In this document: positions 1-5,714 of the stretch, piece after piece
How positions within the stretch are numbered: the first letter of the stretch is position 1
Layout of the letters: every line of letters starts with the position of its first letter
DNA from: an uncultured Bacteroides sp.
Lineage (GTDB): Bacteria > Bacteroidota > Bacteroidia > Bacteroidales > Bacteroidaceae
DNA: 5,714 nucleotides
Direction: 5' to 3'
Assembly: GCA_900557355.1 (NCBI GenBank)
Contig: USSR01000462.1
Location: 1 to 5,714 of the forward strand
Program-made: the position numbers and the translations under genes
The notes under the pieces: model-generated
What the model was told of the DNA's origin: nothing
Seen by the model: the letters and a program-made list of their open reading frames with translations, nothing else
Database searches by the model: none

Positions 1-54
1 AACCGCTGTAATCCCTACCATAAGAAGACTAAAAATGAAAGCCAATTCGGACAT
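1..54 (-). CDS. Possible N-terminus of the next gene downstream of susD (runs off the window)
   Basis: Reading leftward from an ATG at 52-54, 18 codons stay open to the window edge and give MSELAFIFSLLMVGITAV. This is a short polar start followed by a hydrophobic stretch, as in a signal peptide or first membrane helix. An in-frame TGA lies three codons upstream of the ATG, so the frame cannot start much earlier; a second in-frame ATG is at 19-21. It is co-directional with susD and begins 116 bp after its stop, as expected for another PUL gene such as a surface lipoprotein, glycosidase or transporter. Eighteen codons are too few to name a family, and a chance open frame is not excluded. Confidence 0.4.
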   Translation of the reverse strand, partial: MSELAFIFSLLMVGITAV

Positions 55-103
55 GATGTATCAAGATATTAAGTTTTTGTTTTCTTTTGAATATATGAAT
101 CTA

Positions 104-162
104 AATCAGATATAAACACCGATATATACAAAGCCGTTTATATGCGGTATTTATATCTGACT
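104..162 (-). promoter_or_regulatory. Long hairpin between susD and the downstream gene
   Basis: The arms 145-162 and 104-121 can form an 18-bp stem in the minus-strand transcript, counting two G-U pairs. The core is CAGATATAAA on one side and TTTATATCTG on the other. The stem can extend by five more A-T pairs (139-143 with 122-126) past one bulged base, leaving a small loop around 127-138. It starts 9 bp after the susD stop codon. No T-run follows it in the direction of transcription, so it does not look like a standard intrinsic terminator. An RNA processing or 3'-end-stabilizing element that separates susD expression from the next gene is more likely. The pairing is seen directly; the role is inferred. 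Confidence 0.6.
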
Positions 163-170
163 ATTATCTA

Positions 171-1970
171 TCAATACCCCGGATTATTTTCCAAAGGATT
201 ACCAGTATTGGCATCAATGAATGATTGCGGCAGCGGGAAAAGGACAGGAGTTTCATATTCATCCATACCACGTCCTGCAATACCAGCTATCTCATTGAGT
301 TCACGCATGCGACGTTTGAAATAGTTATTGGTATCACGTTCGTCACCACCATTTTCTTGGCAAACACGTACCAATGTATGACGACGTTCTTCCTCCGTAA
401 GCAGTTCACGGCTGCGTTCATCAAGAATGAAATCCATACCACCGATTCTAAGATCATCTTCAGTAATACTTACAGCATTGGAACGATTACGTACTTTATT
501 TATCCATTTAATGGCCTCGCCTACTTGATTACTCTTGTAAAGAGCCTCTGCATAAAGTAAATATGTATCTGCCAAACGTAAATAAACAATGTCCGCATAG
601 TGTCCATCATTAGCTGCATTAGCCAAAATAGGTGGAGTATAATCCCATTTACGAGTAGTAGGCCAATCATATTTTTTAATGGAAGTAGAAGTTAGCATGG
701 CTGCATTAACCGTAGTATCAATAAGTGCAGTACCACCTAAATCAAATACCTTGGTTACATTGCCGGCAGCATCTACATCATTAATACTCCATACGATAGC
801 ATTGGCAGATACACGGTCATCTTGTTCTCCCATTCCTTTATAATTGTACAAACGAAGTGCTCCTCTGGAAGGAACTACACGTCCGGCTCCCTTACCACCA
901 TTAGCTTGCCAAAAGACTTGTGCAAATGAACCTTCACCACCGTTATTGATATAGTCCGGATTATGCTGGTTTGTCTTTTTACAATCGCCATCATTAGCAT
1001 AATAGTTCTTATAAGTTGTAGTCATATAGACATTTGCAGTACCATAGGCACTATTCTCCTCTTCTGTGTTAATGAAAGCCAGTAACACCTCCGTATTTCC
1101 ATCAGCATACATAGGAGTATAAAATACGTCAATAAAAGGACATCCATCATTGGAAGCATTACTACCAAAGCGTTGATTTATAAGGGAATATTCTCCACTT
1201 TCCACTAATGGTTTCAGTACTGAAACTGCTTTTTCAGCATTACCTTCTGCCAAATAAAGTTCACCCAAATAGTGACGTGCCACAGCACCAGAGACTTTAC
1301 TATTATTAGAAGTACGCAAAGGAAGGTTATCGACTGCAAACTGGAAATCTTCTGCCATCACTTCGCGAATACTACTCAAGGAAGCACGGTCCCAATCATC
1401 ACGATAATTCAATCCTGTAATTTCTTGTGTTGAAAGGGGCACTGCACCAAATGAATAGGTAAGGTGACGGTAAGCCCAAGCACGGAAAAAGCGAGCTTCG
1501 GCCAACACCTCATTTTTACGATTTTCAGCATCAGCACCACTTCCCCAGTTAATGCCATCATTGTCAGCTCTTGAGATAACCATATTGGCAGTGTTGATGA
1601 TACGATATCCCCACTGGAAAATATTATTCCAAATAGCAAGATCAGTGTAAGTTATCTCTTTGGGATTGTAGAGGAACTTCATTTCCGCATGACTATTATT
1701 GGCCCATGAATTATCTACCCCTCCACCCCAGGCAGAATGCAGACAGAGCGCAATACTTCCTCCCATTGCATCAGCACGGCGATACTCTGCACGCATAAGA
1801 CCATAAAGAGGCGTTATCATCGATTTAAATCCATTGTAATCTACAAGTAAATTTTCAGGATAAAGTGCATCACGAGGATCTTCCTTAAGAAACTTATCCT
1901 CATTACAGCCGCCCATAGTGAGCAATAATACTGTAAACACTAAGACATTGAAATATGTTATTTTTTTCAT
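171..1970 (-). CDS. SusD/RagB-family outer-membrane glycan-binding lipoprotein, complete
   Basis: This 599-residue protein is a surface lipoprotein that, in its family, caps a SusC transporter and helps bind the glycan before import. The signal peptide (residues 1-21) ends in the lipobox TMGG-C with Cys22 as the lipidated residue. The acidic NEDK that follows fits the Bacteroidetes lipoprotein surface-export signal. Family landmarks occur in order: AEARFFRAWAYRHLTYSFG (about 157-175) in the N-terminal SusD-like region, a TPR-like helix pair (about 228-262), RLADTYLLYAEALY (465-478), ILDERSRELLTEEERR (515-530), and LFPLPQSFIDAN near the end followed by the hallmark terminal NPGY. Its length is normal for the family. 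The start is fixed by the signal peptide; the upstream sequence is A-rich, with no clear Shine-Dalgarno, as usual in this phylum. It lies 42 bp after the susC remnant and presumably shared its transcript. Nothing suggests damage, yet its partner is incomplete here. The glycan cannot be told from sequence; Trp residues around 81-89 are possible ligand contacts. Confidence 0.97.
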   Translation of the reverse strand: MKKITYFNVLVFTVLLLTMGGCNEDKFLKEDPRDALYPENLLVDYNGFKSMITPLYGLMRAEYRRADAMGGSIALCLHSAWGGGVDNSWANNSHAEMKFLYNPKEITYTDLAIWNNIFQWGYRIINTANMVISRADNDGINWGSGADAENRKNEVLAEARFFRAWAYRHLTYSFGAVPLSTQEITGLNYRDDWDRASLSSIREVMAEDFQFAVDNLPLRTSNNSKVSGAVARHYLGELYLAEGNAEKAVSVLKPLVESGEYSLINQRFGSNASNDGCPFIDVFYTPMYADGNTEVLLAFINTEEENSAYGTANVYMTTTYKNYYANDGDCKKTNQHNPDYINNGGEGSFAQVFWQANGGKGAGRVVPSRGALRLYNYKGMGEQDDRVSANAIVWSINDVDAAGNVTKVFDLGGTALIDTTVNAAMLTSTSIKKYDWPTTRKWDYTPPILANAANDGHYADIVYLRLADTYLLYAEALYKSNQVGEAIKWINKVRNRSNAVSITEDDLRIGGMDFILDERSRELLTEEERRHTLVRVCQENGGDERDTNNYFKRRMRELNEIAGIAGRGMDEYETPVLFPLPQSFIDANTGNPLENNPGY

Positions 1971-2012
1971 ATGTGCAATTTCATTTTAGCTTTTTATGAT
2001 ATATTACTCTCA

Positions 2013-3809
2013 TCAAATATCTAACTTTAGTCCAAAAGTGAACGAACGTACTGGAGGAGCAGCCAATTGATCATTGAGAAATTCCGGATCCATACCTGTC
2101 CAGCCAGTTATTGTAGCCAAATTCTTAATGTTCATGTAAAGATTGAGCCGTTTGATGAAAGTACGACGCAACCATTGTTGTGGGAAATTATAACCCAATG
2201 TAACGTCGGAAATACGTAAGAAATCTGTCTTTTCATAGAAACTGGCTCCCTCTGGATTCACATCACTATTCAAACTATTTTTCGGATAGCTATTCGTAGG
2301 ATTCTCTGGAGTCCAAAAATCCACCAAAAAGCGGTTCTGGCGATATGAATTATGGCTTGTATCATACAAGGCATTCAGATGGGTTTGTCCTAACTGAGCC
2401 GTTAAGAACACACTCAGAGTGAAGTTTTTGTACTCAAAAGTGTTCATCAAACTCATATTTACTTTAGGAATAGCCGACCCTATAATAGTCTTATCAGCCG
2501 TTGTAATATCGTTACCATCTACATCAAGGTATTTCACATATCCAGGATACGAATTACGATAGTTAGGATCTTGCTGCCCTGTCGGGTTAGACGGATCAGC
2601 AATCTGCCATACACCGATAATTTTATAATCATAGTTCACATTGATAGGTTCACCAATAAACCACTTGGAAGCCACATCATCAACCGGCTTTCCATTAGCA
2701 TCATACAAACCAACATCTACAATCTCCGAACGATAGTGTGAGAGGTTGAAAGAGGTGCTCCAGCTAAAACTCTTATGTGTAATGTTATTAGAAGTTATCT
2801 GGAATTCAAAACCACGATTACGGGTCTGTCCACGATTCTCAGTAATAGAGCCAGTACCATTAATGGTAGGAATAGAACGGGAAAGCAGCAAATCTTTGGT
2901 TTTAGACCAATAAATATCAAATGAACTCTGAATACGTCCATTCCAAAGTGCAATATCAAAGCCAGTATTAATAGATGTAGTAGTTTCCCAACCTAAACCG
3001 GGCGAAGCTAACTTCGACGGATAGAAACCAAACTGTGCAGTATGATCATCATTCAGATAATTGTAAGTTGAAAGATTAGGTAGTGTACTATAAGCACTGA
3101 TAGCCTCATTGCCATTTTTACCCCATGACAAGCGATATTTCAGATTGCTAATGGTTTCACTTATAGGCTTGTCTTTAAAAAAAGATTCATTGGAAATATT
3201 CCATCCAATAGCGGCTGAAGGAAAAACGCCGAATTTAGAACTTTCACCAAAAGCGGAGTAACCATCACGACGAGCAGTAAGAGTCAACAAGTAACGATCA
3301 TCATAAGTATAATTCAAACGCCCCATTTGTGAAATATGATTTTCTTTATAATAATTGGAATTACCAGACATTGTGGCAGCTTTAGAAATCTGGTAATAAT
3401 ACATCACATCATTGGGAAAATTCTTACCTTCCATTGTATTCTGTTCATATTCCTTGCTTTGAGCAGAATATAATCCTGTGAAAAATATACGATGTTTACC
3501 AAATTCACGTTGATAAGAAATAATATTCTCCAAAATCCATTCTTCTGAATGCCAGTCATCAGTATTCAATACGCCATTAGCACTAGCTCCTTCGTAGGTA
3601 TCCAAACCTTGATAATTCTTATAGGAGCTGTTTTGGTAAGTGAAGCCTGTATTCAATTTATAGCTCAGCCCTTTAATAAAGGGAAACTTTACCTCAAGCA
3701 CATTATTAGTGATAACCTTTGCACGGATATCTTTTGTCTTATTATTAAGAGATCCCAACGGATTAATGCTGAAAGCTGAAGAGGAGTCCTCAGTAGCAGA
3801 AAGTAACGC
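2013..3809 (-). pseudogene. SusC/RagA-family TonB-dependent transporter, C-terminal part only (5' truncated)
   Basis: The open frame runs from just after a TGA at 3810-3812 to a TGA at 2013-2015 and matches the C-terminal barrel of SusC-type outer-membrane glycan transporters. Landmarks in order are SINPLGSLNNK, the FPFIKGLSYKLN strand, GRLNYTYDDRYLLT, RRDGYSAFGESSKFGVFPS, ENRGQTRNRGFEF, FWTPENPTNSYPK, FLRISDVTLGYNFP and NLATITGWTGMDPEF, ending in GLKLDI. SusC proteins usually have about 1000 residues. Here at most 598 codons remain. The signal peptide, carboxypeptidase-D-like domain, TonB box, plug and first barrel strands are missing. No ATG occurs in the first ~120 codons. The longest open frame that begins with an allowed start codon uses a TTG at 3756-3758, in the middle of the conserved NPLGSL motif, so that is not a genuine start. 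SusC-like sequence seems to continue upstream to about 3790 (TEDSSSAF). No internal frameshift or stop is seen, so the break is recent or the fragment is kept under selection. It is a deletion remnant or a silent cassette for recombination; alone it cannot make a working transporter. Confidence 0.92.
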
Positions 3810-3874
3810 TCAGTCTTCAAATTACTTTTTACAAACCTCTTTCACAGCTCGAAGAAATTCCTCCTTACTGAGCG
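3789..3874. repeat. Cluster of short CTCAGT repeats at the regulator/susC junction
   Basis: The hexamer CTCAGT occurs on the plus strand at 3789-3794 and 3809-3814, and inverted (ACTGAG) at 3867-3872. The second and inverted copies share eight bases (CGCTCAGT at 3807-3814 and ACTGAGCG at 3867-3874). The first and inverted copies share seven (CTCAGTA at 3789-3795 and TACTGAG at 3866-3872). Just inside the susC remnant is an odd palindrome, GAGGA-G-TCCTC (3781-3791). These lie where regulator sequence gives way to susC sequence, so they could be remnants of a recombination site or deletion microhomology. They are short enough to arise by chance, and the inverted copy lies within the regulator coding sequence. 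Confidence 0.3.
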
Positions 3875-5480
3875 AAGATTTATTTAAAGTTATAGAACGA
3901 TTATTATATACGGTTTGCAGTGAACAGTGCAAAAATTCTGCAATCTTCTCACTATCCGTTACCCCCACTCGTATCAAAGCATGAATACGAAGTTCTGTAT
4001 TAAGCCGCCCAGACTTCACTTCAATATGTTCTTCGGGACGTAGCAAACTATTGAAGTGCTCTACAAAATCAGGGTATAAATGTAGAATAATGGAATCAAA
4101 TTTCTCATAAAAATCCTTCATTTCATCGCTCATGGTAGAAGTAGAACTAATCATCTTCTTTAAATCTTCAAGTTGCCCAGCCTTTAATTTACGGTTTAAC
4201 TTTTTACGATACTCCTCCATACGGCAAATATAGGATGAACAAAGTTTGAATACCTGACCAATATACTCCTCCTTAATATAATTTGTGTCACGTAGAACCA
4301 AATTGAGCTTTTGCAGTTCACTATTAAGACTCTTCAATCTACCATTGGCCACATGTAGCTCAACCAAAGCTTTCCTACGTCTTCTTGTTTGCCTTCTCAA
4401 AAAGAAAAGAGCTATCAGCAATACAATAGTGAGAAAACTAATAAATAAAAGGAATAGCTTTAGCTGCTTCTGTTGCATATGATCACGTTCAATGTAGCTT
4501 TGATGTATCCTTCTCTGCAACTTCTGCTGATGAAGCAGTCGTACACGGCTCTTAAAAGTTATACCGATATCAGAACAATAAGTACTATAACGATAGGCTC
4601 GGTCCAACTGACCTTGTTCATATAAATAGGAAGCCAATGCATACAACGAACCAATATCACGATTCACAGCATATACATCAGCAATACCTGAGAGAATCAT
4701 ATTTTCCAGCCACTTGGTATGGTTGTGTTCTTTTTCATAAAGTAGAGCCAAGTTATAAGCTAAAATAGAATAATTACGACTATTAGGTAGAAGACGTTGT
4801 TTTTCCTTTTCCAACTCATCCCTAATGGCAATACGTTGTGCACCGGGAACATCTTGATATTTCCACACACGGCTATAAAGGTAGCGTGGCTCGTCAGGAG
4901 TGGCCGTCTGCAATACTGAATCTGAATATAACGCATAAAGTTGACCATAATGCTCATGTAATGCATCATCACCTAATGAATAGAGTTGCAACCGCGAGCA
5001 GAGAGTACGCATCTGACCATAATAACGCGAACGTAAGTAGCGAGGCATACTGGAAGAACAGAGTGAATGCATTACTTCAGAGGCTTGACTAAGCAAGCCA
5101 TTAGCCGTATAAACAAAACCAATACCTAATAAAGATTCAATCTCACGATTCTTATCATGATATTGTCGTGCTAAATCAAGGCTTTGTGTAGTATACTTCA
5201 TAGCCGAATCTGCATCATACACGCGATATTCTTGATAAATAGCCTGATTAAGTTCATACTGTTTCTCAAATGCCTTAGATTGTCTTAGTGAATGCTTCAA
5301 CGCCTCTATTCGCTCCTCTTTCTGCAAAATAAGTTTATCAGAATTATCTATCAGACTATCTAATTGAGTAAACAATGCCTCATTTGCCTTAGCAGCACTA
5401 TCTGAGATATGCTGCTTGCATCCAGCACAAAAAAACAAATATAGTAAGAAGAATAGGTTTAAACAAAAATGGTTTTTCAT
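3822..5480 (-). CDS. Membrane-spanning PUL regulator with periplasmic TPR-like sensor and C-terminal helix-turn-helix (DUF6377-like)
   Basis: From the ATG at 5478-5480 this encodes 552 residues. A signal peptide ends at CAG-C (Cys21), a probable lipobox, although Cys at -3 is unusual. Residues about 25-335 are helical and TPR-like (for example 117-140 and 280-304) and should lie in the periplasm. One membrane helix follows (about 341-361) with a strongly basic stop-transfer segment, RRQTRRRRK. A likely coiled coil comes next (about 367-401). The C-terminal part ends in TELRIHALIRVGVTDSEK, then IAEFLHCSLQTVYNNRS (about 513-529), which reads as a helix-turn-helix. This layout resembles SusR-like regulators that sense oligosaccharide in the periplasm and bind DNA from the membrane; the closest family I recognise is DUF6377-type proteins, from memory. 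An upstream in-frame ATG (5505-5507) would add nine polar residues before the signal peptide and lies inside a perfect palindrome, so I prefer the internal start. The C-terminus looks complete. It is adjacent to and co-directional with the susC remnant and susD, which are its likely targets. The kinase and receiver domains of hybrid two-component PUL regulators are absent. Confidence 0.88.
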   Translation of the reverse strand: MKNHFCLNLFFLLYLFFCAGCKQHISDSAAKANEALFTQLDSLIDNSDKLILQKEERIEALKHSLRQSKAFEKQYELNQAIYQEYRVYDADSAMKYTTQSLDLARQYHDKNREIESLLGIGFVYTANGLLSQASEVMHSLCSSSMPRYLRSRYYGQMRTLCSRLQLYSLGDDALHEHYGQLYALYSDSVLQTATPDEPRYLYSRVWKYQDVPGAQRIAIRDELEKEKQRLLPNSRNYSILAYNLALLYEKEHNHTKWLENMILSGIADVYAVNRDIGSLYALASYLYEQGQLDRAYRYSTYCSDIGITFKSRVRLLHQQKLQRRIHQSYIERDHMQQKQLKLFLLFISFLTIVLLIALFFLRRQTRRRRKALVELHVANGRLKSLNSELQKLNLVLRDTNYIKEEYIGQVFKLCSSYICRMEEYRKKLNRKLKAGQLEDLKKMISSTSTMSDEMKDFYEKFDSIILHLYPDFVEHFNSLLRPEEHIEVKSGRLNTELRIHALIRVGVTDSEKIAEFLHCSLQTVYNNRSITLNKSSLSKEEFLRAVKEVCKK

Positions 5481-5500
5481 ATTTCTATACTCGTTGGTAG

Positions 5501-5525
5501 AATTCATTTATTAAATAAATGAATT
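5501..5525. promoter_or_regulatory. Perfect 25-bp palindrome upstream of the regulator, candidate operator
   Basis: Arms AATTCATTTATT (5501-5512) and AATAAATGAATT (5514-5525) are exact reverse complements around a single base. The element ends 20 bp before the preferred start codon of the regulator and covers the alternative upstream ATG. Twofold symmetry with a one-base centre suits a dimeric DNA-binding protein better than an RNA terminator, since the RNA loop would be minimal and the stem almost all A-U. An autoregulatory operator is a reasonable inference. High AT content makes chance palindromes more likely, but 12 exact pairs remain notable. Confidence 0.5.
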
Positions 5526-5527
5526 AA

Positions 5528-5562
5528 AAAAGTTACATACATCTTTGATTTTTAATATCAAA
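5528..5562 (-). promoter_or_regulatory. Weak candidate promoter for the regulator
   Basis: Read on the minus strand, TAACTTTT (5528-5535) differs by one base from the Bacteroides -7 consensus TAnnTTTG. A TTTG (5559-5562) upstream could serve as the -33 element. The spacing is 23 bp, a little longer than the usual 19-21. Transcription would start near 5520, within or next to the 25-bp palindrome, giving a leader of about 40 nt before the preferred start codon. The match is modest in an AT-rich stretch, so this is tentative. Confidence 0.25.
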
Positions 5563-5563
5563 G
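5543..5563. repeat. Near-perfect 21-bp palindrome in the regulator upstream region
   Basis: CTTTGAT (5543-5549) and ATCAAAG (5557-5563) are exact inverted repeats seven bases apart. Inside the spacer two more pairs form (5551 with 5555, 5552 with 5554), leaving one mismatched pair. Nine of ten pairs match around a central T. It overlaps the candidate -33 TTTG of the regulator promoter, where a bound repressor or activator could act. The remaining upstream sequence (5564-5714) shows no convincing gene or further element. Confidence 0.35.
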
Positions 5564-5714
5564 TTCTAATTACAATCAATTCTACACACAACTTGTATGC
5601 AATATTCGCAAGAATTCTCGACATCTGCAAACAATTAACTAGTAATTTGGCTGCTTAACATAGAAATAACCAAATACGAAACACAAAAGCATCCACTCTT
5701 CTATTATACTTACA

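Noticed and set aside
142..560. Plus-strand open frames of 60 and 111 codons
   Set aside because: They are antisense shadows of the well-supported susD C-terminal coding region and show no recognisable protein features.
1971..2012. A separate promoter for susD between susC and susD
   Set aside because: The 42-bp gap has no convincing TAnnTTTG and -33 pair; it looks like an ordinary within-operon spacer.
3177..3183. A7 run inside the susC remnant (and a T7 run at 1961-1967 at the start of susD) as phase-variation tracts
   Set aside because: Both simply encode ordinary Phe-Phe-Lys and Met-Lys-Lys codons, and seven-base runs are common in this AT-rich genome.
3756..3758. TTG as the start codon of a 581-residue susC-like gene
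   Set aside because: The frame stays open upstream to 3809 and the TTG lies inside the conserved NPLGSL motif of SusC proteins; no signal peptide follows it. It is an internal leucine of a truncated gene.
3549..3984. Plus-strand open frames of 76 and 91 codons across the regulator/susC junction
   Set aside because: They lie antisense to conserved coding sequence of both neighbours and have no domain features; a gene spanning the junction would be attractive but is unsupported.
4285..5092. Short open frames on both strands inside the regulator gene
   Set aside because: They overlap the regulator in other frames, have compositions typical of shadow translation, and show no family motifs.
5505..5507. 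Upstream ATG as the start of the regulator
   Set aside because: It would put nine mostly polar residues before the signal peptide and lies within the 25-bp palindrome; the ATG at 5478-5480 gives a normal MKN start to the signal peptide.
5639..5714. A 24-codon minus-strand frame at the right edge ending in TAG, possibly the tail of an upstream gene
   Set aside because: It is too short and unremarkable to separate from chance in AT-rich sequence; no family signature is visible.

Overview
The window looks like a piece of a gut Bacteroidales (Bacteroides-like) chromosome. It is AT-rich, all supported genes lie on the minus strand, and the gene types (a SusD/RagB lipoprotein, a SusC/RagA TonB-dependent transporter, and a membrane-spanning TPR/helix-turn-helix regulator) are those of a polysaccharide utilization locus (PUL). 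There are no RNA genes, insertion sequences, CRISPR arrays or recombinase genes in view.

In transcription order (right to left): a 234-bp non-coding region (5481-5714) carries two palindromes just upstream of the regulator. The regulator gene (3822-5480) encodes a predicted lipoprotein-type or signal-peptide N-terminus, a periplasmic TPR-like part, one membrane helix and a cytoplasmic part ending in a helix-turn-helix. Only 12 bp after its stop codon begins the C-terminal ~60% of a SusC-type transporter (2013-3809). It has no promoter, no ATG near its 5' end, no signal peptide, no TonB box and no plug domain. After 42 bp comes a complete SusD-type lipoprotein (171-1970). A strong hairpin (104-162) follows it, and then what may be the first 18 codons of the next gene (1-54).

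In an intact locus the regulator would sense a glycan breakdown product in the periplasm and activate susC/susD, whose products together capture and import a glycan at the outer membrane. Here the intergenic region with the susC promoter and about 1.2-1.4 kb of susC 5' sequence (an estimate from usual SusC length) are absent. The regulator, headless susC and susD are therefore one compact co-directional block. This is either a deletion scar or a silent cassette of the kind used in Bacteroides SusC/SusD DNA-inversion systems, in which truncated genes wait for a 5' end and promoter. The sequence alone does not decide between them; short CTCAGT repeats cluster at the junction, but no recombinase is present in the window.
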